Assembly (NCBI RefSeq): GCF_000186265.1
Contig: NC_014934.1
Coordinates: 682,001-746,000 of the forward strand
Length of the DNA: 64,000 nt
Source of the DNA: Cellulophaga algicola DSM 14237
GTDB lineage: Bacteria > Bacteroidota > Bacteroidia > Flavobacteriales > Flavobacteriaceae
Direction: 5' to 3'
Part shown: piece by piece, positions 39,401-47,792 of the stretch
Numbering within the stretch: the stretch's first letter is position 1
Layout: the number at the start of each line of letters is the position of its first letter
Notes under the pieces: generated by a model
Seen by the model: the letters and a program-made list of their open reading frames with translations, nothing else
What the model was told of the DNA's origin: nothing
The model's database searches: none
Made by a program: the position numbers and the translations under genes

Positions 39401-39827
39401 TTTTAATCAATACGACAGTGATGGAGATGGAATACCATCAGGAGGCTATGTGGCAGACTCGGGTGGTTTTATCAACGAAGGTGTAAATGCTAACGGAGAA
39501 GCTAATACGACTAGACTTGATGCTGACAACTTTGGTGCTTTAGGCTATAGAAGAGGCTTACCTAACTCCGCATTTGTATATGATGCTAGTTATGTAAAAC
39601 TAAGAGAAGCTTCAATTACCTATACTTTTCCAAAGAAAATAATTGAACGAACATTCTTAACAAATGCTTCTTTTAGTGTTGTAGGTTCTAACTTATGGAT
39701 CATACACAAAAATATTCCTCATGAAGATCCTGAAGGTGGTTTATCTTCTGGAAATATTCAAGGCTATTCTGTAGGTTCATTACCAACAACTAGAGATCTT
39801 GGTTTTAACGTTAAACTTCAATTCTAA
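36462..39827 (+). CDS. SusC/RagA family TonB-dependent receptor
   Basis: Outer-membrane importer of 1121 residues that forms the barrel of a SusCD nutrient uptake complex. A signal peptide covers about residues 1-22 (ending LTFAQ). A carboxypeptidase-regulatory-like domain spans about 25-97 (GVPLPGVNILVSGTSNGTQ, SDFDGNYTI). A TonB-box-like DEIVVTALG segment follows. The plug contains ALSGKASGIQI, VVIRGNSSLQGNNQALFVIDG and ILKGAAASALYGSRAANGVI. The barrel ends with LGFNVKLQF. The SusD-like gene follows after 10 nt. No glycoside hydrolase, peptidase or sensor gene is linked, so the substrate is unknown. Confidence 0.95.
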   Translation: MKTKVNGILTLLLAFVVHLTFAQEKTISGMVTDQQGVPLPGVNILVSGTSNGTQSDFDGNYTINASEGQTLVFSYVGQKETSKVVGATSLINVAMTEDAQALDEIVVTALGISREKKSLGYSTQEVKGEELTAVKSGNFVNALSGKASGIQIKKNNNFGGSTNVVIRGNSSLQGNNQALFVIDGVPISNFNSNDANQSEGSGGYYDYGNAASDINPEDIASVNILKGAAASALYGSRAANGVIMITTKKGKTTNGIGVTVSSGVTFGTVDKSTFAKYQDQYGAGYGPGSDIIGTDINGADILWENQPGAVNPRDQYFINRDLDGDGQYTDLYANYGDDGSYGGRFDPNLLVYQWDSFDPASPNYQTATPWVNSRNGAITFFETPVTTTNSVSLEKGFEDGSLRLNYTLFDQSGLLPNSSIKKHNISMSGTAKLTDKFSVTGYSNYIKTSGLGRNSTGYNDNIIANFKQWWQTNVDIQDLENIYKSTGRNVTWNPSSSDAGATPAYWDNPYWTRFENYQNDSRSRFIGNISLNYQFNDWFSAMARIATDTYAELQEERRANGSVPTSFGVSRGNVDSGYGRKNINRTETNYDFMLNFNKNLSDKFNLTGILGTNIRRTNFNSVYSSTSGGLSVPKLYSLQNSVGPLPLPVETAEEVGVDGIFASASLGYNNMLYVDATIRRDHSSTLPTENSSYYYPSVAGSFVFNRLLGSDAISFGKLRASYAEVGNDASFDYLQDSYVINTPIGTASTSVSNTKKKIDLKPERTQSFEAGIEMRFVNNRLGFDVAYYKTNSVDQIFGVPVSTATGFSNKILNAGEIENSGFEVSLTAMPVKTDDFNWNVNVNWTRNRNKVISLEDGIQNLQLGNFQGGVTINATVGQPYGVIQGTDYTYLNGERVVDASNGQYVSSSSSNEVIGDSNPDWQMGITNSFNYKNLAFNFLIDIQQGGSIFSLDQYYGRATGLYEETVFTNELGNPVRDALNFNQYDSDGDGIPSGGYVADSGGFINEGVNANGEANTTRLDADNFGALGYRRGLPNSAFVYDASYVKLREASITYTFPKKIIERTFLTNASFSVVGSNLWIIHKNIPHEDPEGGLSSGNIQGYSVGSLPTTRDLGFNVKLQF

Positions 39828-39837
39828 AAAAAAAACG

Positions 39838-41289
39838 ATGAAAAAAATATTAATACTATTAACAGCAGTAGTCGCTAGCTCTTGTTCTGATAACTTAGAA
39901 GGTTTAAATCAAAATATTAAAGACCCTACTGCAGTACCTGGTGAAAGTTTGTTTACTGGCGCACAAAAAAATCTTGTTGACCAAGTTGTTGACCTGAATG
40001 TAAATTTGAATAACACCAAATTGTGGGCACAATATTTACAAGAAACCCTTTACACTGATGAAAGCAACTATAATCAAGTTAATAGAACCATTCCTCAAAG
40101 TCACTGGGATGCGATGTATAAAGATGTTCTAAAAGACCTGAATACTTCTGCAGAAATTATTGCAGAAACTGAATATGCTTTACCAGCAGATGCGGATACG
40201 AAAGCTAATAAGCTAGTTGTTATCGAAGTAATGAAAATTTATGCATATAGTAGTTTAGTTGAAGTATTTGGCGATGTTCCTTACACTGAGGCAGGAGACA
40301 TTGAAATTTTACTTCCTAAATATGATGATGGTCTAACCATTTACAAAGATTTAATCGAAAGATTAACTATAGCTATTGATGCTTTTGATACTACAAATGG
40401 TAGTTTCGGAAGTGCTGATAGATTGTATAGTGGCGATGTAACTTTATGGAAGAAATTTGCTAGCTCCTTAAAATTAAGAATGGGTATTCTGTTGTCTGAT
40501 GTTGACAATTCTTATGCAGAAGCAACCGTAATTGATGCCATAGCAAGTGGTGTATTTACCAGCAATGAAGACAATGCTACCTATGCTTATCTATCTGCAG
40601 ACCCTAATACAAATCCTATCTATGATAACCTAGTTTTAAGTGGGAGAACAGATTTCGTAGCTGCAACTACGATTATTGATCACATGAATACTTTAAATGA
40701 CCCTAGAAGACCATTGTACTTTGAAGCTACTGCTGACGGCACCTTTAAAGGAGGAAATATAGGTGAAAAATCTAGTTATGATAATTTTTCTCATGTTGCT
40801 GCTAGACTAGAAACACCTACAGAACCTGGTGTTTTATTAGATTATGCTGAAGTTTCCTTTTTACAAGCTGAAGCCATTGCTAGAAATTTTGCAATCGCAG
40901 GAACTGCAAAGCAATTTTACGAAGATGGTATTAAAGCTTCTGTGGCTTATTGGGGTGGAGCATCTGCTGATGCAGATACTTATATAGCACAATCTTCTGT
41001 AGATTACGATACAGCACTTGCAGCTAGTACTGCTACTGAACCATGGAAAGAAGTTATTGGAACCCAAAAATGGATTGCTCTTTACAACAGAGGCTTAGAA
41101 GGTTGGACTTCTATTCGCTTACTTGACTACCCATTAATGGCCGTTCCATTTAAACCTCTTTCTGGTTACCCAGCAAGATATACGTATCCAATTCAGGAAC
41201 AAACCTTAAACGGTGCTAACTATGAAGCAGCTACTACTGCAATTGGTGGCGATGCTGCAGAAACTAAACTTTTCTGGGATTTAAACTAA
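39838..41289 (+). CDS. SusD/RagB-like surface lipoprotein (SusD_2 type)
   Basis: Ligand-capturing lid of the SusCD complex; 483-residue surface lipoprotein. The start is the ATG at 39838, giving a short signal peptide and lipobox ASSC with Cys16. A longer reading from 39799 lies inside the susC gene and has no signal. SusD-like features are NIKDPTAVPGESLFTGAQ, LWAQYLQETLY, the SHWDAMYKDVLKDLNT helix repeat and a C-terminal EVIGTQKWIALYNRGLEGW. The last motif points to the SusD_2 subgroup, often seen with non-starch or peptide substrates. A terminator follows 28 nt downstream, closing a two-gene operon. Confidence 0.92.
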   Translation: MKKILILLTAVVASSCSDNLEGLNQNIKDPTAVPGESLFTGAQKNLVDQVVDLNVNLNNTKLWAQYLQETLYTDESNYNQVNRTIPQSHWDAMYKDVLKDLNTSAEIIAETEYALPADADTKANKLVVIEVMKIYAYSSLVEVFGDVPYTEAGDIEILLPKYDDGLTIYKDLIERLTIAIDAFDTTNGSFGSADRLYSGDVTLWKKFASSLKLRMGILLSDVDNSYAEATVIDAIASGVFTSNEDNATYAYLSADPNTNPIYDNLVLSGRTDFVAATTIIDHMNTLNDPRRPLYFEATADGTFKGGNIGEKSSYDNFSHVAARLETPTEPGVLLDYAEVSFLQAEAIARNFAIAGTAKQFYEDGIKASVAYWGGASADADTYIAQSSVDYDTALAASTATEPWKEVIGTQKWIALYNRGLEGWTSIRLLDYPLMAVPFKPLSGYPARYTYPIQEQTLNGANYEAATTAIGGDAAETKLFWDLN

Positions 41290-41316
41290 ATAGTAAATTC
41301 TTAGTTATATTTTTAA

Positions 41317-41347
41317 AAACCACCTCATTCGAGGTGGTTTTTTTATT
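41317..41347 (+). terminator. Rho-independent terminator after the SusD gene
   Basis: Perfect 10-bp stem AAACCACCTC / GAGGTGGTTT (41317-41326 with 41331-41340), 4-nt loop ATTC, followed by T7. The rlmB promoter box starts immediately beyond it. Confidence 0.92.
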
Positions 41348-41355
41348 TACCTTTG
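41348..41355 (+). promoter_or_regulatory. Predicted -7 element of rlmB
   Basis: TACCTTTG matches TAnnTTTG exactly and ends 5 nt before the ATG at 41361, so the transcript would be leaderless or nearly so. No TTG is found about 19 nt upstream because the terminator stem occupies that place. Confidence 0.55.
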
Positions 41356-41360
41356 CACCA

Positions 41361-42098
41361 ATGGAAAACAATACTCAGATTTACGGAATAAGAGCAATTA
41401 TTGAGGCAATAAATGCAGATAAGGCAATTGATAAAGTCTTTATTCAAAAAGGTCTTAAAGGCGATTTATTCAAAGAATTTGAAACACTTATCCGAAGAAA
41501 CGGGATTAATTCTTCGTATGTTCCTGTAGAAAAACTAAACAGGTTAACAAAAGGGAATCATCAAGGGGTTATTGCTACCATATCACCTATTACATTTTTT
41601 ACTCTTGAAGAGTTAGTAGAGAAGGTTTCTGCAAAAGAAACAACCCCCCTATTCTTATTACTAGACCAACTATCTGATGTTAGAAATTTTGGTGCTATTA
41701 TTAGAACTGCAGAATGTACTGGAGTAGACGGGATCATCATTCAAAAAAAAGGTGCAGCACCAGTAACTGCTGACACCATAAAAACTTCTGCTGGAGCTGC
41801 TTTTAAAGTTCCCATTGCTAAAGTTGACCATATCAAAGATGCCGTTTTCTATTTACAAGCTTCAGGAATTAAAACAATAGCAGCCACAGAAAAAACAGAA
41901 AATTCTGTTTATGACATATCCTTTAAAGAACCTTGTGCTATTATCATGGGTTCAGAAGATTTAGGTATCTCTCCTTCTATTTTAAAAGTAGTAGATGATA
42001 AGGCTAAGATTCCTTTATTAGGAGAAATAGGATCATTAAACGTGTCTGTTGCATGTGGGGTATTTTTATATGAAGCCGTTAGACAACGTAGTCTGTAA
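41361..42098 (+). CDS. rlmB: 23S rRNA (guanosine-2'-O-)-methyltransferase, SpoU/TrmH family
   Basis: SAM-dependent SPOUT methyltransferase of 245 residues, predicted to methylate a 2'-OH in 23S rRNA. The N-terminal L30e-like substrate-binding domain (about 1-80, with YGIRAIIEAINA and KGNHQGVIA) precedes the knotted catalytic domain with motif 1 LSDVRNFGAIIRTAE, motif 2 AIIMGSEDLGIS and motif 3 IGSLNVSVACGVFLYE. The start at 41361 is chosen over 41334 because the latter falls in the terminator stem of the preceding operon and a promoter box lies between. Exact target (G2251 in E. coli) is inferred from the family. Confidence 0.93.
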   Translation: MENNTQIYGIRAIIEAINADKAIDKVFIQKGLKGDLFKEFETLIRRNGINSSYVPVEKLNRLTKGNHQGVIATISPITFFTLEELVEKVSAKETTPLFLLLDQLSDVRNFGAIIRTAECTGVDGIIIQKKGAAPVTADTIKTSAGAAFKVPIAKVDHIKDAVFYLQASGIKTIAATEKTENSVYDISFKEPCAIIMGSEDLGISPSILKVVDDKAKIPLLGEIGSLNVSVACGVFLYEAVRQRSL

Positions 42099-42105
42099 AT
42101 ATCTT

Positions 42106-42852
42106 TTACTCCTTCTGGTTTTCACTCTTCTTATAGTGGTATTGTATAATAACCTCTGGCTGGTCTTTTAATTCGACCTCTGGCTCTGGAGTACGTTCTA
42201 CAAAATTCCCGTTTTCATCAAAGTGTTGGAGGAATTCGTCTTCCTCTTCATTATAACCCTCTCTTTCCCAATCATACTTTTTAGTTTCGGGAATTGGGGT
42301 TTGAAAATAATAGGCAAAAACAAAACCCACAAGAAACCCAGACAAATGCCCTTCCCAAGAAATATCATCCTGGATAGGAAAAATATACCATAACATACTT
42401 CCATAAACAAAAACCACCATCAAGGACAAGGCTACTAAACGGTAATATTTGGTAAAAACTCCTTTAAAAAAAATAAAACTAGCCAAAACATAGATCAAAC
42501 CACTAGCTCCTATATGGTAAGACTCTCTCCCTATTAACCATGTTAAGAAACCAGAAACTAGTATTCCAAAAATAATAACTTGGTATGCATTTTTCCTATA
42601 AAAATAAAATAATGAGGTTGTTAAAACTACAAGTGGTACTGTGTTATTATACAAGTGCTGGGCAGAACCATGTATAAAAGGACTAAATAAAATACCGCGA
42701 AGACCACGTATAGTCCGAGGGTACACTCCATATTTATTAAAATTTATACCCCATCTAATTTCCACTAGAAAAACAATCCAAATAGCCAAAACCAAAAGTA
42801 ATGGCGCAATAAGCACTGTATTAGAAAATTGAAAGTGTTTGGATCCTTGCAT
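42106..42852 (-). CDS. Rhomboid family intramembrane serine protease
   Basis: Membrane protease of 248 residues with six or so membrane segments. The catalytic dyad is visible: Ser117 in GASG and His169 in WEGHLSGF. HGSAQHLYNN (about 61-70) is the conserved loop-helix 2 segment. The last 60 residues form an acidic soluble tail (EEEDEFLQHFDENG). The substrate is unknown. It is convergent with rlmB (7-nt gap) and divergent from rarA. Confidence 0.9.
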   Translation of the reverse strand: MQGSKHFQFSNTVLIAPLLLVLAIWIVFLVEIRWGINFNKYGVYPRTIRGLRGILFSPFIHGSAQHLYNNTVPLVVLTTSLFYFYRKNAYQVIIFGILVSGFLTWLIGRESYHIGASGLIYVLASFIFFKGVFTKYYRLVALSLMVVFVYGSMLWYIFPIQDDISWEGHLSGFLVGFVFAYYFQTPIPETKKYDWEREGYNEEEDEFLQHFDENGNFVERTPEPEVELKDQPEVIIQYHYKKSENQKE

Positions 42853-42929
42853 ACCAGTAATTTATAAAATGAGAATCAAAAACACAACCAAAATCTCTAA
42901 ACATGATAAATTGTCATAAGTAGAATTTG

Positions 42930-42937
42930 TATTTTTG
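42930..42937 (+). promoter_or_regulatory. Predicted -7 element of rarA
   Basis: TATTTTTG matches TAnnTTTG and ends 4 nt before the ATG at 42942, again implying an almost leaderless mRNA. A TTG lies at 42911-42913, with a spacer (16 nt) slightly shorter than usual. Confidence 0.5.
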
Positions 42938-42941
42938 TAGT

Positions 42942-44219
42942 ATGAATGAACCTCTTGCAGAGCGAATACGCCCAAAGACATTAGAAGATTACATTAGCCA
43001 GCTTCATTTAGTAGGTGACAATGGCTCTCTTACGCATCAAATTAAAAAAGGAATAATTCCTTCGTTAATACTTTGGGGACCTCCAGGAACAGGTAAAACT
43101 ACATTAGCCAACATTATCGCTATGGAAAGCGGCAGGCCCTTCTACACCTTAAGCGCAATTAATAGTGGTGTAAAAGATATTCGCGAGGTTATAGACAAAG
43201 CAAAACAAAGTGGCGGCTTATTCACAACAAAAAATCCGATATTATTTATTGATGAGATTCATAGGTTTAGCAAATCACAACAAGACTCATTACTTGCTGC
43301 TGTAGAAAAAGGATGGGTAACTCTAATAGGAGCTACTACAGAAAATCCTAGTTTTGAAGTGATCCCCGCATTACTATCAAGATGTCAAGTATACATTTTA
43401 AAAGAATTTGGCAAAGATGATCTAGTTGCACTGTTAGAAAGAGCTATTGCTTTAGATAAACATTTAAAATCTAAAACTATTACGCTAAAAGAAACCGATG
43501 CGTTGCTGCGATTATCCGGTGGAGACGGTAGAAAGTTGTTAAATATGTTTGAACTCGTTATCAATTCTGAAAGCGGAGATACTATTGAAATAACAAATGA
43601 TTTAGTGCTACAAAAGGTACAGAAAAATACGGTTCGTTATGATAAAACCGGAGAACAACATTACGATATTATCTCAGCGTTTATAAAATCTATTAGAGGA
43701 AGTGACCCTAACGCTGCCGTTTATTGGCTTGCAAGAATGATAGAAGGTGGCGAAGATGTAAAATTTATTGCCCGAAGAATGCTAATAGCTGCTTCTGAAG
43801 ATATTGGATTAGCAAACCCTACAGCTCTTGTCATGGCAAATACGACATTTCAGGCAGTAACCACCATAGGTTATCCTGAAGCCAGGATCATCCTTAGTCA
43901 ATGTGCAATTTATCTAGCTACATCACCTAAAAGTAACGGAAGTTACATGGCTATAAATAGAGCGCTTAAAACAGTGACAGATACGGGTGATTTATCCGTG
44001 CCTATAGCCTTAAGAAATGCTCCAACAAAACTAATGAAAGATATAGGCTACGGTGCTGAATATAAGTATGCACACGACTATCAGAATAACTTTGTTGAAG
44101 CCGAATTTTTACCAGAAGACATTTCAGGAACTTCTTTTTACAAACCGAACAACAATCAGCGTGAAAATGCAATAAAAGAATTTCTTAAAAATAGATGGAA
44201 AGATAAATATTCTGTTTAA
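42942..44219 (+). CDS. rarA: Replication-associated recombination protein A (AAA+ ATPase)
   Basis: RarA/MgsA/WRNIP1-type clamp-loader-like ATPase acting at stalled forks; 425 residues. It opens [22 protein letters not shown]. Walker A is [12 protein letters not shown], Walker [12 protein letters not shown], and sensor 1 [11 protein letters not shown]. The C-terminal MgsA tetramerisation domain has [29 protein letters not shown]. The ATG at 42942 is preferred over 42927, which would precede the predicted transcription start. The stop overlaps the stop of the convergent gene by 3 nt. Confidence 0.95.
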   Translation: MNEPLAERIRPKTLEDYISQLHLVGDNGSLTHQIKKGIIPSLILWGPPGTGKTTLANIIAMESGRPFYTLSAINSGVKDIREVIDKAKQSGGLFTTKNPILFIDEIHRFSKSQQDSLLAAVEKGWVTLIGATTENPSFEVIPALLSRCQVYILKEFGKDDLVALLERAIALDKHLKSKTITLKETDALLRLSGGDGRKLLNMFELVINSESGDTIEITNDLVLQKVQKNTVRYDKTGEQHYDIISAFIKSIRGSDPNAAVYWLARMIEGGEDVKFIARRMLIAASEDIGLANPTALVMANTTFQAVTTIGYPEARIILSQCAIYLATSPKSNGSYMAINRALKTVTDTGDLSVPIALRNAPTKLMKDIGYGAEYKYAHDYQNNFVEAEFLPEDISGTSFYKPNNNQRENAIKEFLKNRWKDKYSV

Positions 44220-45034
44220 AATTTAATATTTAAAGATTTTACTTTTAAGACTTCACCTTCATAATATTCAAAATACCAAACACCATCCTTTGTATATACA
44301 GAGCCTTTAATTCCTGAAGTTTCTTCTGCTAAAAATACATTAGGTTGAGATGTTTTAAGAATTTTCATCACAATTTTAGGAGAACTATCTACCAATTGAT
44401 AGCCATTTAAAATTTCCTGTGCATATAAATTTTCTTGAGATTGTACTTTTTGAGCTTCCACAACCGGACTAGCTTTTTCTTTAGCTTCAGGTTCTACTTT
44501 TTGACCTATTGGCGCATTAGTAGCAATGACAACTTCATCTTTGTTTTGAACAGTAGGAAGGTTTTTAACATCATTCTGATAGGATACTTCAACAAGTTTT
44601 GATGAAGCACCTGTATAAGTATAAGAATATCTTGATAAAGATTTCATAGCTGCTCTTATAGCCTCAGAATAGGATGCGTCATATTCTTTTTGCTTACTGG
44701 TACCCTCTATAGATGTATACACTTCTTTACCAGAACAATCTTCGAGAATTAAAGTAATTTTCGTGGTAAACATATTTGAATCATCTTTAAGCTTGGCGTA
44801 TAATGCCAAACACCTATTCAAGTTTAATTCTGAAGGTAATTGATTGCTATAAAGAACATTTACCTTACTTTCTGCAAGTAAATATTTTACAAGCGTACTA
44901 GATTTGTATTGATTAGGACTTTTAAATGATTCAAATTGTGTAGGAACAACAACATATTTATAATCATTAATTACATCTTGTCCGTAGAAATTAGCACAAA
45001 ATGCTAACATTAAAAATGGTACTATCTTTTTCAT
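44216..45034 (-). CDS. Exported hypothetical protein (272 aa), third gene of envelope operon
   Basis: Secreted or periplasmic protein of unknown function. From the ATG at 45034, MKKIVPFLMLAFCANFYGQ is a clear signal peptide. The longer reading from 45058 would overlap the preceding gene and hide the signal. The mature part has a first domain (about 20-145: YKYVVVPTQFESFKSPNQY, later SEAIRAAMKSLSRY), a variable lysine/glutamate-rich linker (about 165-205) and a small beta-rich C-terminal domain (AEETSGIKGSVYTKDGVWYF). The first domain resembles proteins that recombine a pathway name with a DUF-type lipoprotein partner, but I cannot name a family. It starts 8 nt after the DUF5723 gene stop. Confidence 0.8.
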   Translation of the reverse strand: MKKIVPFLMLAFCANFYGQDVINDYKYVVVPTQFESFKSPNQYKSSTLVKYLLAESKVNVLYSNQLPSELNLNRCLALYAKLKDDSNMFTTKITLILEDCSGKEVYTSIEGTSKQKEYDASYSEAIRAAMKSLSRYSYTYTGASSKLVEVSYQNDVKNLPTVQNKDEVVIATNAPIGQKVEPEAKEKASPVVEAQKVQSQENLYAQEILNGYQLVDSSPKIVMKILKTSQPNVFLAEETSGIKGSVYTKDGVWYFEYYEGEVLKVKSLNIKF

Positions 45035-45042
45035 GAGGTCTC

Positions 45043-46491
45043 TTATTTCTTGCCCCAAGATATAATATTTAATCCAAATTGTACTGATGCATATTTGCTA
45101 TTCGCTAAATTTGAATATCCAATTAGGTTATCTGCCATTAAATACATATTTACAGGGCCTGCTTGAAGACTAGCTCCTAGACCAATATTCGTATATGAAA
45201 ACTTATCTATGGTATATGTAGTTTTTAAAGTCATTATATTCCCTAACCTATGCTGATAAAAAGCACTTAATGCGGCTTGCGGACCTCTTGGCCTATTAAT
45301 GGCATATAATTGAGCACCATAACTATTTTTATAGACGCTACCTCTATTATTACCTCCGGAAGTACTCGTGCAATAACAAGCCTCTTTGGATGCTATTTCC
45401 TTTCCAAAATCTCGTCTTATAGAGGTATAGAATTTTGTGGGTCTGAAGGTGATGTAATTATCATTACCTTCTTCATAAGGCACCAAATCTTCCAAATCAT
45501 CTACGAAGGTTCTCCATTGGTCTTCGGTAGAATTAAGGTCTTCTGGTAAACGAACCTCTAAACCTTCCGTGCTCGCAAAACCTTTTAAGGAGTAAGTTCT
45601 AACATCTTTACTGTGGTAAATAAAGCCAACATCAAGTAAACTACCTGTAAAAACAGTTCTATCATCTATATTATAGGTAAACCCAAGATCAAACCCAACA
45701 CCTAAATTACCACCTAACAAAGCTCTTTTTGATAAAAGGCTAGAAATAGCAGCGCCATTAGGCTGCGAATCATCATCTATGATATCTTTTATTTCAAAAA
45801 TACCTGAAGTTTTTATTTCTAAATCTGCCTCTAGCGTACTTTCTAGTAAATTATCATCTCCTTCTCTAGTAACAAAATACCCTTTGTTTTTTGTTGACGT
45901 AAAATTGAGTAAACTAGAATAGACCTTAGCACGAAAACCCATGGTTAGCTCATTAGAAATTTTCTTGTTGATACCGAAATGATATACATTTAAAATTTCG
46001 CCTCTTGTCTTTAAGTGACTTAAATCAAATCTCTTATTCAGATTATTTGTATTTCCTTCGTAAGCCAAAAGAGCATAATCTTTGAAATAATACCCAATAG
46101 CATCGCCTTCATTATAGGCGCCAAAAGAATAAAATACATCTTCATTATTTTTACTTCTAAAGCCTACATTAAGTAATTCTATTTGATAAGTTCCACTTAT
46201 TTCGTCTTTAAAATCCATTCCAGAGATAACCTTATCTCTAAATTTTGTATTAAAATCTACACCATCATTTGCAAAAAGATCATTGGATTTTAACCCACTA
46301 CTCCCAGCTTGAAAAGACACTCCAGAAACAATTGGCACACCTGAATACCATTTAAAAGAAGTTTTCATTCCTGGATTTAATAATAGCGCTTGCGGCACTT
46401 CATTAAAATCATAGAGTAACTGTTTATTTTGACTGTTCACATAGAAACAACCAAATAATACCACTACAAAAAATGTTTTTTTGAATATCAT
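45043..46491 (-). CDS. DUF5723 family outer-membrane barrel protein
   Basis: Predicted outer-membrane beta-barrel of 482 residues. A signal peptide covers about residues 1-20 (ending FYVNSQ). The mature start NEVPQALLLNPGMK is characteristic of the PorV/PorP-like barrels grouped as DUF5723 in Bacteroidota. Alternating amphipathic strands fill the rest, with a short cysteine-containing insertion (ACYCTSTSGGNNRG). The start overlaps the upstream lipoprotein stop by 4 nt (ATGA), indicating coupled translation. Function is unknown; related barrels take part in gliding or type IX secretion, but no such gene is nearby. Confidence 0.85.
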   Translation of the reverse strand: MIFKKTFFVVVLFGCFYVNSQNKQLLYDFNEVPQALLLNPGMKTSFKWYSGVPIVSGVSFQAGSSGLKSNDLFANDGVDFNTKFRDKVISGMDFKDEISGTYQIELLNVGFRSKNNEDVFYSFGAYNEGDAIGYYFKDYALLAYEGNTNNLNKRFDLSHLKTRGEILNVYHFGINKKISNELTMGFRAKVYSSLLNFTSTKNKGYFVTREGDDNLLESTLEADLEIKTSGIFEIKDIIDDDSQPNGAAISSLLSKRALLGGNLGVGFDLGFTYNIDDRTVFTGSLLDVGFIYHSKDVRTYSLKGFASTEGLEVRLPEDLNSTEDQWRTFVDDLEDLVPYEEGNDNYITFRPTKFYTSIRRDFGKEIASKEACYCTSTSGGNNRGSVYKNSYGAQLYAINRPRGPQAALSAFYQHRLGNIMTLKTTYTIDKFSYTNIGLGASLQAGPVNMYLMADNLIGYSNLANSKYASVQFGLNIISWGKK

Positions 46492-47036
46492 TCTATCACC
46501 CTCAACTTAAAACTAGCACTAGATCTAAAAATTAGTTTAGGATCAGGAAGAGATGATACACTTGTACTTCCGCTATTGTTCGTAAAAATCATTCGTAAGC
46601 TCGATGTGCTTTTTATAATATCTATACTCTTCCCTGTTGCTGGACCATAAAAAACTTCTCTATCTACAATTACTGCTGGTGGAGCTGCATCAACTGAGAA
46701 CGTCTCAACATCTACAGGATCCCCTGCTTCATTTAAAAACTCAAGACGAATCTCTAATTGCTTACTTGTTGTGTTTTCTATTTGAAAAGTAAGGGAACCC
46801 GAAATTACTCTATCAGAGAAAAGCTCAGAACTAAAACCATCAAAATTTACATTTTGGGTAATGATAGGAGAGCTATTGATTAAGGCTTCGGTAGACTCAA
46901 AATACAAAATTGGTCCCGTAGCATCTGTAATTACATCTAAATCTCTTGCTTGATCAAAATTTTGTTCATCGGAACAAGCAGTGATCACAAACAGAAATAA
47001 TAGCGGTAGGAATAAATATTTTATGATTTTTTTCAT
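46488..47036 (-). CDS. Lipoprotein, first gene of envelope operon
   Basis: 182-residue lipoprotein with signal peptide and lipobox VITAC (Cys21), followed by SDEQ, an acidic stretch like those directing Bacteroidota lipoproteins to the cell surface. The mature protein is beta-rich (FSDRVISGSLTFQIENTTSKQ, LEFLNEAGDPVDVETFSV), probably an immunoglobulin-like sandwich. No named family is recognised. It is followed by the DUF5723 barrel with a 4-nt overlap, which suggests that the two act together at the outer membrane. Confidence 0.82.
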   Translation of the reverse strand: MKKIIKYLFLPLLFLFVITACSDEQNFDQARDLDVITDATGPILYFESTEALINSSPIITQNVNFDGFSSELFSDRVISGSLTFQIENTTSKQLEIRLEFLNEAGDPVDVETFSVDAAPPAVIVDREVFYGPATGKSIDIIKSTSSLRMIFTNNSGSTSVSSLPDPKLIFRSSASFKLRVIE

Positions 47037-47102
47037 TGCAATTTTTACAATTCTAAAACTATCTAGTTGTCAGAATTAATTAGTGCTCACAGGTTAGCAA
47101 CG

Positions 47103-47792
47103 TCATAAGTACAATTTTATTTCACTTAAATCAGTAATCATATCACAATATTCGTGCTTTTGTTCATTATGTGCGTTAAAATGCAGGGCATTTAAACCGG
47201 CTGCTTGCGCGCCAAGTATATCTGCCTCAAGACTATCACCAATCATTAATGCCTTTTCCGCTAGAACATTTGCCTTTTCTAAAGCTAAATTAAAAATGAT
47301 AGGATTGGGTTTTTTTACCCCTGCCATTTCTGAATTAATGACGTGTTGAAAATAGGGTGCTATTTTTGAATTTATAATTTTTTTATTCTGAACCTCTTCA
47401 AAACCATTCGTAATAATATGCAAGTTATACTTAGGTTTCAGATAGTCTAAAATCTGAATAGCGTTAGGAAACAAATGATTATAAGCAGATAGGTTATCTA
47501 TGTAAGCATCAGATAAACTATTTATTACAGCATCACTAACCTCAACTCCTAGACTATCAAAAGTTGTTTTCAAACGTTGATATCTTAATTCCGTTTTTGT
47601 AATTTTCTCTTCTCTAAATAAACGCCAAAAAATAAGATTATTAGGCACGTAAACTTCCAAGAAATTATCTAATGAAACCGGAATTTCATTCCCTACTAAT
47701 ATTTTCTCAAAGGTAAGTGCAGAATTTTTTTCAAAATCCCAAAGGGTATGGTCTAAATCAAAAAAAACATCGGTAACTATATTTTTATACAT
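47103..47792 (-). CDS. YjjG family HAD-type nucleotidase
   Basis: HAD-superfamily phosphatase of 229 residues, related to YjjG, which dephosphorylates noncanonical pyrimidine nucleotides. Motif I FFDLDHTLWDF has the nucleophile Asp12 and Asp14. Motif II is HIITNGFEEVQ. Motif III has the lysine in AGVKKPNP and motif IV is MIGDSLEADILGAQAAG. The helical cap lies between about 20 and 90. The gene starts within the deacetylase gene (8-nt overlap), so the two are cotranscribed. Confidence 0.9.
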   Translation of the reverse strand: MYKNIVTDVFFDLDHTLWDFEKNSALTFEKILVGNEIPVSLDNFLEVYVPNNLIFWRLFREEKITKTELRYQRLKTTFDSLGVEVSDAVINSLSDAYIDNLSAYNHLFPNAIQILDYLKPKYNLHIITNGFEEVQNKKIINSKIAPYFQHVINSEMAGVKKPNPIIFNLALEKANVLAEKALMIGDSLEADILGAQAAGLNALHFNAHNEQKHEYCDMITDLSEIKLYL

